Positions 1 through 9,242 of a DNA stretch of 64,000 nt are shown piece after piece. Made by a program: the position numbers and the translations under genes. The DNA comes from Glaciimonas soli (lineage in GTDB: Bacteria > Pseudomonadota > Gammaproteobacteria > Burkholderiales > Burkholderiaceae_D). Where the stretch lies: assembly GCF_009497155.1 (NCBI RefSeq), contig NZ_WINI01000001.1:496001-560000 (forward strand), read 5' to 3'. The notes under the pieces were generated by a model. That model was not told the origin of the DNA. It saw only the letters and a program-made list of their open reading frames with translations, and ran no database searches. Position 1 is the first letter of the stretch. The number at the start of each line of letters is the position of its first letter.

Positions 1-368
1 TCGCCAAATATTTCACCAAACAATTCAGAGGCACCGTTGGTGACCAAATGTTGCTCTGTAAAATCACCGGTTGAATTGACAAGACTCATCAATTTAACGA
101 TACGTTTAACGCGGGTCAAGTCACCGCCGCATGCCGCTTGCAAGGTCCCGATTAAATCAATCGCGGTGTTGCGTGCCGCCTGCTGTCCTTCTTCTACACT
201 AATATTCTTACCAAACTGACCAACCCACACTTTGCCGTCTTTCTTGGCTAAATGGCCGGACAAAAACACATTCTTACCACTCTGGGCATACATCACGTAT
301 GCCGCAGCAGGTGTAGCAACCGCTGGCAAAGTGATATTTAATTCTTTCAGCTTTTCGTAAATAGACAT
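1..368 (-). CDS. RidA (YjgF/YER057c/UK114) family protein, C-terminus beyond the window
   Basis: The reverse strand reads from an ATG at 368 through the window edge without a stop, giving 122 residues that begin MSIYEKLKELNITLP. The pattern of a short helix, a GHLA segment (FLSGHLAKKDG), a GQFGKNISVEEGQQAARNTA segment and a following AACGGDLTRVKRIVKL stretch is that of the longer RidA-like proteins. Classical RidA hydrolyses reactive enamine/imine intermediates made by PLP enzymes, but this subgroup is usually annotated only by family, so its substrate is not predicted. The catalytic Arg of true RidA lies in the missing or late part and cannot be judged. The gene is partial only because the window starts here. 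Confidence 0.8.
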   Translation of the reverse strand, partial: MSIYEKLKELNITLPAVATPAAAYVMYAQSGKNVFLSGHLAKKDGKVWVGQFGKNISVEEGQQAARNTAIDLIGTLQAACGGDLTRVKRIVKLMSLVNSTGDFTEQHLVTNGASELFGEIFG

Positions 369-578
369 TACAGACAACTCCATTGTTGGTAGATGGAAAA
401 CACACTGACGATCGGGATAGCGACGGCCAATATGCGATTATCTCAAATCTATAGACGTTCTGCCGAAAATCTTAATTTGTATTTAATACATTAGAACTTA
501 TGGAAAATAGTTCCGGCAAGACATCACGGCGAAAGCAGTACCTGACAACGTCACCTAAACGGTTCTGCATAAGTCCGG

Positions 579-1172
579 CTATAACCAAACCGAAACAGCC
601 GTATAAATGGTCAGCAACACCATAACTACGCAAAACAAACGGCGCCACCCTGCTTGCGCCAGATAGCGGCGCAACACTGAGCCAGTGCCAGCCCACAAGG
701 CGATGCAAGGCAGACCGACCACCGCAAAGGTCAGGCAATATACGGCCAGTGCTTGCCACAACGGCTGTATAGCCGGTAAAAATGCCGAAGCGCTCGTAAT
801 GCACATTACCCACGCCTTCGGATTAGCAAACTGAAACGCGGCTGCGCCGATAAATGACATCGGTTTTGCATTTTGGCCGTCAGCGGGATTAAATGACATA
901 TTGCGTAGCTTCCAGGCCAGATAGAGCAAATATGCTGAACTGATGGTTTTCAATAGCAAGTGCATAGAAGGCACTGCCAGCAATAAACTGCCCACCCCGA
1001 GCGCACACAATAAAGCCAACGCTGCAAAACCGACAGTGATACCGAAAATATGCGGAATTGTCCGAGTGAATCCAAACATGATGCCCGATGAGGTCAACAT
1101 GATGTTGTTCGGCCCAGGCGTAATCGTCGCAACGAAGGCGAATAGAGCCAATGGAAACAAAGACTCCATCAT
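579..1172 (-). CDS. LysE/RhtB-family amino-acid exporter
   Basis: A 197-residue, very hydrophobic protein with about six membrane segments. The N-terminal motif TPGPNN (residues 18-23) is the signature of LysE/RhtB translocators, which export amino acids or analogues with the proton motive force. Length matches the family (about 200). Its ATG overlaps the stop of the upstream DUF2917 gene by four bases (ATGA), so the two are translationally coupled. A MocR-type PLP-dependent regulator is divergently encoded about 440 bp away, a common arrangement that suggests the exporter is under its control. The exported substrate cannot be read from the sequence. Confidence 0.9.
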   Translation of the reverse strand: MMESLFPLALFAFVATITPGPNNIMLTSSGIMFGFTRTIPHIFGITVGFAALALLCALGVGSLLLAVPSMHLLLKTISSAYLLYLAWKLRNMSFNPADGQNAKPMSFIGAAAFQFANPKAWVMCITSASAFLPAIQPLWQALAVYCLTFAVVGLPCIALWAGTGSVLRRYLAQAGWRRLFCVVMVLLTIYTAVSVWL

Positions 1173-1507
1173 CGCAAGAAATCCTCTGTCGGCAGAAATG
1201 GTGTCATCAAGTCTTCCTTGAGCGCACGTAATCTGCCAGTCCGATCGGCGTCTTTGCTTGCACTCGTAATTTCGAATTCACAAGCGCCGCGATCGGCCTC
1301 CACCACAATCAGTCGTCTGGCTTCTAATGACAAGCGCTGTCCTGAATGCAACCAGTGATCGCCACCGCGCCCGGCGCTGGTAATCCATGCCCGGCCATTG
1401 ATCACACGTAACGTTGTGGGCCTATCGGCGGTGCCGGCTAATACCTGACCGATTGCAAGAGTGTGTTTATTTTTGCTAAAAAGTGTCATCGCATGCTCCA
1501 AGCTCAC
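1169..1507 (-). CDS. DUF2917-domain protein
   Basis: A 112-residue soluble protein. The core (residues about 18-80: GQVLAGTADRPTTLRVINGRAWITSAGRGGDHWLHSG, a stretch of beta-strand character, then a run RLIVVEADRGACEFEI) matches my recollection of DUF2917, a small cupin-like family in Burkholderiales with an xxGRAWVT...DhWL pattern. No catalytic residues are evident. It is the first gene of a two-gene unit with the LysE exporter (4-bp overlap) and is divergent from the MocR gene. Two early ATGs exist (residues 1 and 7); the first is taken because of the short intergenic promoter region. Function is unknown; a ligand-sensing or accessory role for export is only inference. Confidence 0.75.
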   Translation of the reverse strand: MSLEHAMTLFSKNKHTLAIGQVLAGTADRPTTLRVINGRAWITSAGRGGDHWLHSGQRLSLEARRLIVVEADRGACEFEITSASKDADRTGRLRALKEDLMTPFLPTEDFLR

Positions 1508-1563
1508 TAAATAATAGTTGCCAATAAAAATCAGATAAGAGTATGCTAAACGACAAAACCGAT

Positions 1564-1580
1564 ACAGTACCGGTACACTT
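1564..1580. promoter_or_regulatory. Candidate MocR operator between divergent genes
   Basis: The 105-bp spacer between the divergent DUF2917-lysE and mocR genes contains a perfect 10-bp palindrome, GTACCGGTAC (1567-1576). MocR/PdxR-type regulators commonly bind palindromic or repeated sites in such spacers. The palindrome is seen directly; its use as operator is inferred from position. Confidence 0.4.
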
Positions 1581-1612
1581 TAAAGAATAATTCCTCACAT
1601 TGAGCTGGTGAT

Positions 1613-3085
1613 ATGACCAATACAGATGCTCCACGCAAAGCAAAAATCAGGCAAATTCTTGCAGATACGCCACAACTGCTTTCGCGAGCAGCGGATACCT
1701 CATTGGTCGAACAAATCGTGCGTTCGGTCGAATCAAAAATAGCGGACCGATTGCTACGTACCGGCGCGCGTATGCCTTCAATTCGGCAGTACGCAGAACA
1801 GCATCAAGTCTCGCGATTTACAGTGGTCGACGCTTATGATCGATTGGTCGCTAAAGGTTTTTTGGAGTCACGTCGAGGCTCGGGGTTCTATGTCAAAGAG
1901 CCGGCCGCCCTGATCACGCATCACGAGCAGGCGCCAAACGAAAAATGGCCGCCATTGATGGATGTTGTGTGGCTGGTGCGTAATATGTTTCGTCAGATGC
2001 CTGCCCAAAAAAGCCCTGGCACTGGCACTTTACCTACCGAATGGATGGATGGAGACCTGATCTCGAATGCATTGCGTGGCATTAGTCGCCAAAATTCGAG
2101 TTTGCTGATAGGTTATGGCGAAGCACAAGGATTCTTGCCATTACGCCAGCAATTACAGTTAAAACTAGCTGAATTAGAAATTGCTGTCACGCCCGATCAA
2201 ATCGTCACGACCACCGGCATCACGCACGCATTGAATATAGTTGCCAGTCATTTTGTCCAACCTGGCGAAGTGATTTTTGTCGACGATCCTTCCTGGTTCT
2301 TGATGTTTGGCTCGTTTGCCGCCATGGGGGCGAAGGTCATTGGCATTCCGCGTCTGGCAGATGGACCTGATATCACTAAATTGGCTGAGTTGGCCGCCCT
2401 GCATAAACCGAAATTATATGTATTGGTCTCGGTGTTACATAATCCGACCTCAACCTCGATGTCTGCCGCTAAAGCCTTTCAGATACTCAAACTGGCAGAA
2501 GAGCACGATTTCACCATCGTCGAAGATGATATTTATTGCGATATGCATCCTGGCTCCGCAGTGCAACCCGCCACTCGACTCTCGACTTTAGATCAACTGA
2601 ATCGGGTGATCTACTTGGGCGGTTTTTCAAAAACCTTGTCCGCCAATCTCAGGGTTGGCTTCATCGCCACGTCGCGCGACATGGCACAGCATTTAACTGA
2701 CAGGAAAATGTTATTGACGCTAACTACTTCTGAAATCGGCGAAAGGGTGGTCTATAAAATTCTGTCAGAAGGTCATTACCGCAAACATACGGACAGACTA
2801 CGCAGCAAGTTAGCAATTGGGCGCGACAAAACCGTCCGGCAATTAGAGCGCGTTGGCATTGCCGTCGATATGATGACGCCGGCTGGCATGTTTCTCTGGG
2901 TGGACACGGGTTGTGACACCAATGTATTGGCAGAAAAAGCCATGGAGCAAGGCTTTTTGCTCGCTCCCGGTAGCTTGTTTTCGCCGAATCAATTACCGTC
3001 GTCGCACATGCGCATTAACGTTGCGGCAATGTCCGATCCGGGAATATGGCGCTTTTTGGAAAATGAAGTCGGTAACAACAACTAG
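1613..3085 (+). CDS. MocR/PdxR-type GntR regulator with aminotransferase domain
   Basis: A 490-residue fusion of an N-terminal GntR winged helix-turn-helix (about residues 28-100, including RMPSIRQYAEQHQVSRFTVV and the wing RRGSGFYV) and a fold-type I aminotransferase domain (about 150-485). The PLP-anchoring lysine is expected at K340 in GGFSKTLS, and the upstream EDDIYCDMHP segment carries the conserved Asp/Tyr of the cofactor site. MocR proteins use PLP or an external aldimine as signal and rarely have catalytic activity. It is divergent from the DUF2917-lysE pair and probably regulates it. Length is normal for the family (460-500). Confidence 0.92.
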   Translation: MTNTDAPRKAKIRQILADTPQLLSRAADTSLVEQIVRSVESKIADRLLRTGARMPSIRQYAEQHQVSRFTVVDAYDRLVAKGFLESRRGSGFYVKEPAALITHHEQAPNEKWPPLMDVVWLVRNMFRQMPAQKSPGTGTLPTEWMDGDLISNALRGISRQNSSLLIGYGEAQGFLPLRQQLQLKLAELEIAVTPDQIVTTTGITHALNIVASHFVQPGEVIFVDDPSWFLMFGSFAAMGAKVIGIPRLADGPDITKLAELAALHKPKLYVLVSVLHNPTSTSMSAAKAFQILKLAEEHDFTIVEDDIYCDMHPGSAVQPATRLSTLDQLNRVIYLGGFSKTLSANLRVGFIATSRDMAQHLTDRKMLLTLTTSEIGERVVYKILSEGHYRKHTDRLRSKLAIGRDKTVRQLERVGIAVDMMTPAGMFLWVDTGCDTNVLAEKAMEQGFLLAPGSLFSPNQLPSSHMRINVAAMSDPGIWRFLENEVGNNN

Positions 3086-3171
3086 AAAATGGATAAATTA
3101 ACATTGCTTTGTTAGCAATCAAAGCGCAAAAATCGATTTGCACGCCCGATGCAAGCCCCGCAAGTAGCACC

Positions 3172-3250
3172 CTCACCGTCATCCTCGCGAACGCGGGTAT
3201 CTACCTTGCGCTAACATGGATTCCCGCGTTCGCGGGAATGACGATGGGTT
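3172..3250. repeat. Paired dRS3-like inverted repeats
   Basis: Two inverted copies of a roughly 30-bp unit lie between mocR and htpG. The right copy contains the perfect palindrome ATTCCCGCGTTCGCGGGAAT (3220-3239) flanked by ATGACGATGGG. The left copy (about 3175-3205) reads GTCATCCTCGCGAACGCGGG, so the pair could fold into one long stem. The core resembles the ATTCCC-N8-GGGAAT repeats (dRS3) scattered in Neisseria and other betaproteobacteria. A related copy is at 57469-57495. Confidence 0.75.
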
Positions 3251-3392
3251 TCAAATTGCTTGCTTGAGCTCACTTACTATGCCAATGATTCATAGTGATT
3301 GCTAATATATCACTAGGCTGTTTTTAGTCTTGAAATTCATTCCGCTATCCCCACTTTATAAAAATTGATTCAATTACATCCCTGAGGAAAAA

Positions 3393-5306
3393 ATGGCCGT
3401 ATCCGAAAAGCAAACACTTGGTTTTCAAGCAGAAGTAAAACAACTGCTGCAACTAATGATTCATTCGCTGTATTCGAACAAAGAAATTTTTCTGCGCGAA
3501 TTGATTTCAAACGCCTCTGATGCGGCAGATAAATTGCGCTTTGAAGCGATCAACAATGGCGCATTGCTGGAAAATGATCCTGATCTGAAAATCAAAGTAA
3601 CTTTCGACAAAGCTGCCCGCACTATCACCATTTCCGATAATGGCATCGGTATGAGCCGGGACGAAGCAATCGCCCACCTCGGCACCATCGCCAAATCAGG
3701 TACGAAAGAATTTTTCACCAAATTGTCGGGCGATCAACAAAAAGATGCAGCGTTGATCGGTCAATTCGGTGTCGGCTTTTATTCCGGCTTTATCATTGCG
3801 GACAAAATTACCGTCAATACTCGCCGCGCCGGCACTCCTGCTACTGAGGGCGTCTGCTGGGAATCTGAAGGTGCTGGCGATTTCAGCATCGAAGCTATCG
3901 ATAAAGCTACACGCGGCACTGACATCATCTTGCACCTGCGCGAAGGTGAAGACGAATATCTGTCATCGTGGAAATTGAAATCCATCATTCAAAAATACTC
4001 TGACCACATCTCTCTGCCTATTCTGATGCAGAAAGAAGAATGGGATGACGAGAAAAAAGAAACCGTCATCAAGGACGAATTCGAGACCGTCAATCAGGCT
4101 AGTGCACTGTGGGCTCGTAACAAATCCGACATTACGGAAGAACAGTACGTTGAGTTTTATAAGCATGTTTCGCACGATTTCGAAGCACCGCTGACTTACA
4201 CCCACAACCGCGTTGAAGGCCGCAGCGAATATACGCAATTGCTATACGTACCAGCGCGTGCGCCATTCGACCTTTGGGATCGCAACAAGCGCGGCGGTAT
4301 CAAGCTTTACGTCAAGCGCGTCTTCATCATGGACGATGCAGAACAACTGATGCCTGTTTATTTGCGTTTCGTCAAAGGTGTGATTGACTCTGCTGATTTG
4401 CCATTGAATGTATCACGCGAAATTTTGCAAGAATCGCGCGATGTTAAAGTCATCCGCGAAGGCTCGACCAAACGCGTCTTGAGCCTCCTGGAGGAATTGG
4501 CCAATAGTGACGATACAGCGCAGAAAGAAAAATACGCGATCTTCTGGACCCAGTTTGGGCAAGTACTAAAAGAAGGCGTGGGTGAAGATGCTGGCAACAA
4601 AGAGCGCATCGCCAAACTATTACGCTTTGCTTCGACGCACAATGACAGCGATGCTCAGACCGTCTCGTTCGCCGATTACATCGCGCGCATGAAAGAAGGT
4701 CAGGATAAAATTTATTACGCGACTGGCGAAACTTATGTCGCGGCAAAAAATAGTCCGCACCTGGAAATTTTCCGTAAAAAAGGTGTTGAAGTTTTGCTGT
4801 TGACCGATCGTGTCGACGAATGGATGCTGTCTTTCATGCAGGATTTTGAAGGTAAAGAATTAGTATCGGTTGCCAAAGGCGGTCTTGATCTTGGTAGCCT
4901 GGAAGATGAAGCGGAGAAAAAACAGCATGAAGAAACCGCATCAGATTATAAAGAACTAGTCGAGAAAATGAAGGCGGCATTAGCTGACAAGGCCAAAGAA
5001 GTGCGCGTCACTTTCCGCTTGACCGACTCACCTGCTTGCCTGGTTGCCGATGAAAATGAACTCTCCGGTAATCTGCTGCGCATGTTGAAAGCTGCAGGTC
5101 AAGAAGCACCAGACTCCAAACCGATTTTGGAAATCAATCCAGATCACCCGCTGGTGCAACGTTTGAAATATGAAGACGCCAAGTTTGATGACTGGTCGAA
5201 TATTTTATTTGATCAGGCAATGCTGGCGGAAGGCGGCGCGTTGGTAGATCCGGCAAGTTTTGTGAAACGTTTAAATGAAATGTTGTTGGGATTGGCTGCA
5301 AAGTAA
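3393..5306 (+). CDS. htpG: Molecular chaperone HtpG (bacterial Hsp90)
   Basis: A 637-residue protein with the complete Hsp90 layout: an N-terminal GHKL ATPase domain (residues about 1-215) with [16 protein letters not shown] (binding Asn/Asp), DNGIGMS and [11 protein letters not shown] lid motifs, a middle client/ATPase-activating domain (about 230-500) with the conserved Arg in [14 protein letters not shown], and a C-terminal dimerisation domain. It is a cytoplasmic ATP-dependent chaperone working with DnaK on late folding intermediates. GAGG lies five bases before the ATG. It stands alone, with a clear terminator 18 bases after the stop. Length is typical (about 630). Confidence 0.98.
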   Translation: MAVSEKQTLGFQAEVKQLLQLMIHSLYSNKEIFLRELISNASDAADKLRFEAINNGALLENDPDLKIKVTFDKAARTITISDNGIGMSRDEAIAHLGTIAKSGTKEFFTKLSGDQQKDAALIGQFGVGFYSGFIIADKITVNTRRAGTPATEGVCWESEGAGDFSIEAIDKATRGTDIILHLREGEDEYLSSWKLKSIIQKYSDHISLPILMQKEEWDDEKKETVIKDEFETVNQASALWARNKSDITEEQYVEFYKHVSHDFEAPLTYTHNRVEGRSEYTQLLYVPARAPFDLWDRNKRGGIKLYVKRVFIMDDAEQLMPVYLRFVKGVIDSADLPLNVSREILQESRDVKVIREGSTKRVLSLLEELANSDDTAQKEKYAIFWTQFGQVLKEGVGEDAGNKERIAKLLRFASTHNDSDAQTVSFADYIARMKEGQDKIYYATGETYVAAKNSPHLEIFRKKGVEVLLLTDRVDEWMLSFMQDFEGKELVSVAKGGLDLGSLEDEAEKKQHEETASDYKELVEKMKAALADKAKEVRVTFRLTDSPACLVADENELSGNLLRMLKAAGQEAPDSKPILEINPDHPLVQRLKYEDAKFDDWSNILFDQAMLAEGGALVDPASFVKRLNEMLLGLAAK

Positions 5307-5323
5307 GCAGCAATAATCTATGT

Positions 5324-5352
5324 AAAATGGGAAGCCTTGGCTTCCCATTTTT
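5324..5352 (+). terminator. Rho-independent terminator after htpG
   Basis: A near-perfect stem, ATGGGAAGCC paired with GGCTTCCCAT, is preceded by AAA and followed by TTTTTA. It lies directly after the htpG stop. Confidence 0.9.
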
Positions 5353-5376
5353 ATTTACCACTTCCAATTCACAAAA

Positions 5377-5913
5377 ATGACTGAACTTACCAGTAATCGC
5401 ATTATTTTACGTGAGTGGCGAGACGAGGATCTGGCACCATTCGCGGCATTAAATGTCGATCCTAAAGTGATGGAATATTTCCCAGCCCCGCTAAGCCGCG
5501 CTGAAAGCGATGCTATGGTGGCACGTATTCGTTCGCTGTTCGATGACTTTGGCTATGGATTATGGGCGCTTGAAATCCCTGGTGTCACCGCATTTGCTGG
5601 CATGGTTGGGCTGAATCAGGTTCGTTTCGATGCGCCATTTACGCCTGCTGTCGAAGTTGGCTGGCGCTTGGCACACGCGTATTGGGGCAAGGGATATGCG
5701 TCGGAAGCGGCACAGCTTTCATTAACTTATGGCTTCGAAACATTGCAATTACCAGAAATTGTATCCCTTACCGCCACCAGCAATCATCGTTCACAAGCAG
5801 TCATGCAACGCATAGGCATGACCCGCAATGCGAACGACGATTTTGATCATCCAAAATTAGCGCCGGGTCATCCATTACAACGGCATGTTTTATATCGCAA
5901 GCAGCGATCATAA
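5377..5913 (+). CDS. GNAT-family N-acetyltransferase (RimJ/RimL-like)
   Basis: A 178-residue protein. The opening TELTSNRIILREWRDEDL and the later VGWRLAHAYWGKGYASEA segment are typical of the RimJ/RimL branch of GNAT acetyltransferases (Acetyltransf_3); the latter holds the Q/RxxGxG/A-type acetyl-CoA loop (WGKGYA). The C-terminal ATSNHRSQAVMQRIGM is the conserved N-x-x-S...M/L-x-K/R-x-GF/M element. It transfers acetyl from acetyl-CoA to an amino group of an unknown acceptor, a protein N-terminus or small molecule. No clear Shine-Dalgarno precedes the ATG. It begins only 25 bp after the htpG terminator and probably has its own promoter or depends on read-through. Confidence 0.88.
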   Translation: MTELTSNRIILREWRDEDLAPFAALNVDPKVMEYFPAPLSRAESDAMVARIRSLFDDFGYGLWALEIPGVTAFAGMVGLNQVRFDAPFTPAVEVGWRLAHAYWGKGYASEAAQLSLTYGFETLQLPEIVSLTATSNHRSQAVMQRIGMTRNANDDFDHPKLAPGHPLQRHVLYRKQRS

Positions 5914-5933
5914 ATTGAAATCAACGTGCGCTA

Positions 5934-6374
5934 TCAATACGCCAAATGCAAACGGCGATAAAAAATCTGCAATACAAATAATGGGCCTATCATCAGAAAC
6001 CGAAGGTCATCGAAAAACGATGGCTTTTTGCCTTCAATATGATGTCCAACAAACTGCCCTATCCACGCCAGCACAAACACTGTCAGCGAAAGATAAAATA
6101 CGCTATGCGAGGGTATGACTTCCAACACCAGCAACATCAATGCCAACATCAACAGCATCCCGCTGGCTAACCGCCATGACAAAGTGCAGTAGTAAATCAA
6201 CGCCGCCACCACGACCAGCGCAGCAATGAATGGATGCAAACTCCAAAACATTCCCAGCGCCGCGAAAATAATCGCGGGAATACAAATTACGTGAATAAGC
6301 TCATTGGTGGGATTGCGATGACTTTCTGCGTAAGTGTTTAGAAGCACATCAATCTCCCGTGTTGCCACATCCAT
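5934..6374 (-). CDS. Mpo1-like (DUF962) membrane protein
   Basis: A 146-residue protein with about four membrane segments. It carries DUF962/YGL010w features: HRNPTNELIHVICIP near the N-terminus (conserved N-x-x-x-H) and QFVGHHIEGKKPSFFDDL in the C-terminal half, giving the His pairs that in yeast Mpo1 bind iron for oxygen-dependent alpha-oxidation of 2-hydroxy fatty acids. The open frame extends to 6500, but AAGGAG sits six bases before the ATG at 6374, which I take as the start; the extra 42 residues look non-coding. The GNAT gene converges on it with a 20-bp gap. Enzyme activity in bacteria is inferred from the yeast homologue. Confidence 0.82.
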   Translation of the reverse strand: MDVATREIDVLLNTYAESHRNPTNELIHVICIPAIIFAALGMFWSLHPFIAALVVVAALIYYCTLSWRLASGMLLMLALMLLVLEVIPSHSVFYLSLTVFVLAWIGQFVGHHIEGKKPSFFDDLRFLMIGPLFVLQIFYRRLHLAY

Positions 6375-6684
6375 TGCCATCTCCTTATAAGTATTTTCTT
6401 CGCCCGCTTGTATTGCACACCTGTATTGCGCACTTGAATTGCACACCCGCATTGCAACCAGGCAACAGTATATTCTCATATAAAAGGCAGAAATACGCAC
6501 TAGATGATGGGTTTTTCCTGATTTTTGACACGTGGATTAAAGATATCAATCTTGAGCACGCGTGTATAGGCTTGCGTATCTTGCAGAGGCATCTAACTGG
6601 GAGCCGCTTTTGATTTGAGTAACAATGCTTTGGCACTGTGACTACATTAACCGGGCTAAATTTCGGCCAACGGCGTATGGAAGA

Positions 6685-7737
6685 CTAATTTTTCGACCCG
6701 GCTTGCCGTTGCTCAAGCAACTGAGCATGCTCATGGAGACCTTGTGGAGCCATGTCATAGGTTCGGCGAAAAGCGCGTGTAAAGCTCGACGCACTATTGA
6801 AACCTAACCCATAGGCAATATCCTTCACCGGTATATGCGGAAAGCGGACCAGTTGATCGGCCGCTACACGCAACCTGCGATTGCTTATATAAACAGCCAA
6901 ACCGCCTTCGTGTGCAAATAAACGATATACGCTGGCGCGCGATAGCCGCAACGACTGCATCACACTGTTCGCCGATAAATTGTGATCGTCCAGATGCGCT
7001 TCGACATAACGGCGCACTTGTCCATATACGGCTGCACGCACCGCCGCACGGGTACTACCGGAAAGCCCCGCCTGCTGGCTGAAAGCGGCAGCCAGCAGTT
7101 GAACACCGGTACGAAAAGCACTTTCAGCCTCGACTTTACTCAAATCACCGATCTGCCGATTGAGCGCCACCAAGTGCGCAACCATCAGTTGGGTTAACGG
7201 CGTAATCGCTTCAACCCTGCGCGCATGCAACGAAGCGGCATCGGGAAAAACATTCTCCATCAGCAAACGCGGCACGAAAAATACCAGTAGTCGACCATCA
7301 AAGCTGCGGACCGTCGATGGCTGATTCATATCCTGCGCAAGAACACTTGGAGCGGATGGCAAGTGTGTATCGAGCCAATGATTGTAGCCCTTCATCTGCG
7401 CTGGAGCACCCTCCAGAAACAGACTAAAAGAGATATCACTAATATTTTCTGTCGACACGCGTCCCAGCGACCGTTCGGCCACATTCTGACTTGTGTGGAT
7501 GTTAAAGAAAGTCAAATTATCGATCGAGTAACGATAAAATGAGGCATCGAATGTTTCCGTGCCGTGAGTCGCCGGAGGACGTATATGGTAGACCGGATCC
7601 ATGCGTTCTTGCCACGCCAAGAAGCTCAAACGTGAATCGCCTTGCACGCTGAAATTACTATGGACGATGCCCGACGCAAATGAAGACTGGCCCAACGGCA
7701 ATTGAAGACGCCTTTCAGGAATGTGGCCAAGCGTCAT
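6685..7737 (-). CDS. AraC-family transcriptional regulator
   Basis: A 350-residue protein with an N-terminal AraC_binding_2-type domain (about 40-210) and a C-terminal AraC DNA-binding domain (about 235-335). The second helix-turn-helix contains VKDIAYGLGFNSASSFTRAFRRTYDMAP, the classic AraC signature. The layout resembles regulators of the FeaR/NphR group that sense aromatic or amine compounds, but the ligand is unknown. Its Shine-Dalgarno (AGAGGA, about nine bases before the ATG) lies inside one arm of an inverted repeat (see 7741-7818). No target operon is adjacent, so its regulon lies elsewhere or has been lost. Confidence 0.9.
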   Translation of the reverse strand: MTLGHIPERRLQLPLGQSSFASGIVHSNFSVQGDSRLSFLAWQERMDPVYHIRPPATHGTETFDASFYRYSIDNLTFFNIHTSQNVAERSLGRVSTENISDISFSLFLEGAPAQMKGYNHWLDTHLPSAPSVLAQDMNQPSTVRSFDGRLLVFFVPRLLMENVFPDAASLHARRVEAITPLTQLMVAHLVALNRQIGDLSKVEAESAFRTGVQLLAAAFSQQAGLSGSTRAAVRAAVYGQVRRYVEAHLDDHNLSANSVMQSLRLSRASVYRLFAHEGGLAVYISNRRLRVAADQLVRFPHIPVKDIAYGLGFNSASSFTRAFRRTYDMAPQGLHEHAQLLEQRQAGSKN

Positions 7738-7740
7738 TTA

Positions 7741-7818
7741 ACAATTCCTCTTGCGCATAGTAGTCCTATCGGATGAAGCGTATCTGAGCAGGCTGGCGGA
7801 TTAAAAGAGAGGAATTGT
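7741..7818 (-). promoter_or_regulatory. Inverted repeat covering the araC ribosome-binding site
   Basis: ACAATTCCTCT (7741-7751) and AGAGGAATTGT (7808-7818) are perfect 11-bp complements separated by 56 bp. The proximal arm includes the Shine-Dalgarno of the AraC gene. If transcription starts above 7818 the mRNA could form a stem hiding the ribosome site; as DNA the repeat could be a two-site operator. Confidence 0.5.
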
Positions 7819-8325
7819 ATCTCAATGGCGGAGCGAAAAAGTACTATATGGTAAGTTAAAGGAACGCCCATCGCCGTGAGTAAAAAGAGCCATTACGACT
7901 CTGCCATCCTCTCTCGTTAGCTTGAGTTTCCGTTTGGAAATAAATTAACATTGCAGCCGCCGCACAGTCATTTTCTTCATTGAGAAATCGATTAAGCAAT
8001 CAAACGGATAAGAGAGCACAATCATGACGTTGTCGAGCCCACCCAATCGATTAGGCATACCCAATAAATGACTTCAGTTGACGTCAGTTATGACGCATCC
8101 CAAGCCGCGACAAGGATAGCAAGGATAGCTGAAGCAGCCCTAAAGATATTTAGGCGTTGAATTTGAAAATAACGTGCTTATAAGCGAAGCAGAAATACGC
8201 TACTGGAGAGTCGGGAACTTTAAAAAGGTCGCCCAGTGCTGAAGGCGTATTGCAGTAACTATTACGCTTGCGTGAAGCAAAATAAAAGTGGCATACTGAG
8301 CAGCACACCGGAATCAGCAGACAAA
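7819..8325. other. Intergenic region without recognisable genes
   Basis: Between the AraC gene and the tRNA terminator I find only short open frames in all frames. One 15-codon frame at 8024 (MTLSSPPNRLGIPNK) has GAGAG upstream but no recognisable product. No RNA gene or insertion sequence end is visible. Confidence 0.5.
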
Positions 8326-8352
8326 CAAAAACCCCTTAAACTTCAAGGGGTT
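8326..8352 (-). terminator. Terminator of the tRNA-Ser gene
   Basis: On the minus strand AACCCCTT and AAGGGGTT form an 8-bp stem with a 7-base loop followed by TTTTTG. It starts 19 bases past the tRNA 3' end. Confidence 0.85.
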
Positions 8353-8370
8353 AATGGAAATAAAAGTATT

Positions 8371-8460
8371 TGGAGGAAGCGGTGAGATTCGAACTCACGG
8401 ACAGTTTGACCCGTCGCTAGTTTTCAAGACTAGAGCCTTCAACCGCTCGGCCACGCTTCC
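8371..8460 (-). tRNA. tRNA-Ser (anticodon UGA)
   Basis: The minus strand folds into a class II tRNA: acceptor GGAAGCG/CGCTTCC, D stem GCC/GGC, anticodon stem CTAGT/ACTAG with loop CTTGAAA (anticodon UGA, plus-strand 8424-8426), a long variable arm GACGG...CTGTC, and T arm GTGAG-TTCGAAT-CTCAC. The 3' CCA is encoded (8371-8373). The discriminator base reads U. Length 90 nt including CCA, as expected for serine tRNA. Confidence 0.97.
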
Positions 8461-8715
8461 AGAGCTGCGTATTATACATATCTACTATCGAGTTGGCGAT
8501 AGTTATACGCAATTTTATTTAAATTTATTTTTCGTTTTAATTGTTCACATCAAAGCGACATTTTGCGACGTTTTTGATACTGGTATTTGCTGTGGTTTTT
8601 ATATACAGTCTAATCTTTCTTTTTTGAAAATTAAAGATGAGGCGTGGCGATCGCTTCTGACTCATCATTTCCACCTACACATCAACACTAGCAACTATCG
8701 CTTTAAGGAAATTTG

Positions 8716-9210
8716 ATGCGCCTGACTCAATTTATGGCAAGCACTTTGGTTGCTTGCTTAGCCACTTATACTAGTGTTTGCTATGCTGGCCTTGGCAGCA
8801 CGCCGGCGCCACTTCCTTCGGATAGCAAAACGCCCACGGCACAAGCGCTGGTGAGTACACAAAATTCAACAACAAATGCAGCAACCACTGCTGCACCGGC
8901 GAATTACACCGTGCTTAACAGCACCCAAAACGGCACACAAGTACATCAATACGTTAACCAATCTGGCATCGTATTTGCGGTAAGTTGGAAAGGACCATTT
9001 TTGCCTGACCTGAAACAATTACTAGGTGAGCAATACTTCGCAACTTTGACCACTGAATCGCTCAAAACGCCTAAAGCAGGACATCCGCAAACATCCGTTA
9101 ATCATCCTGATGTAGTGATATTTTCAGGCGGTCACCCACGTGCCTTCGAAGGCCGCGCCTGGATTCCGAGCGCATTGCCTGCGGGCTTCGACCCTGCCGG
9201 CATTCAGTAA
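8716..9210 (+). CDS. DUF2844-domain exported protein
   Basis: A 164-residue protein with a signal peptide (MRLTQFMASTLVACLATYT..CYAG, cleavage near residue 24). The rest carries the DUF2844 pattern: YTVLNSTQNGTQVHQYVNQSGIVFAVSWKG, then PFLPDLKQLLGEQYF, and a closing DVVIFSGGHPRAFEGRAWIPSALPAGFD. AAGGA lies six bases before the ATG at 8716; a TTG one codon earlier is not preferred. Stop and the next ATG are 32 bp apart, so it is co-transcribed with the DUF3443 gene, and the two families co-occur widely in Burkholderiales. Function is unknown. Given the protease-like partner, a pro-domain, chaperone or inhibitor role is possible but is inference. Confidence 0.85.
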   Translation: MRLTQFMASTLVACLATYTSVCYAGLGSTPAPLPSDSKTPTAQALVSTQNSTTNAATTAAPANYTVLNSTQNGTQVHQYVNQSGIVFAVSWKGPFLPDLKQLLGEQYFATLTTESLKTPKAGHPQTSVNHPDVVIFSGGHPRAFEGRAWIPSALPAGFDPAGIQ

Positions 9211-9242
9211 TCTAATTCACCAATCTTTCAAAGAAAACGTTT

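Noticed and set aside
8024-8071. 15-codon frame MTLSSPPNRLGIPNK as a truncated gene
   Set aside because: Too short, with no continuing similarity in any frame after its stop.
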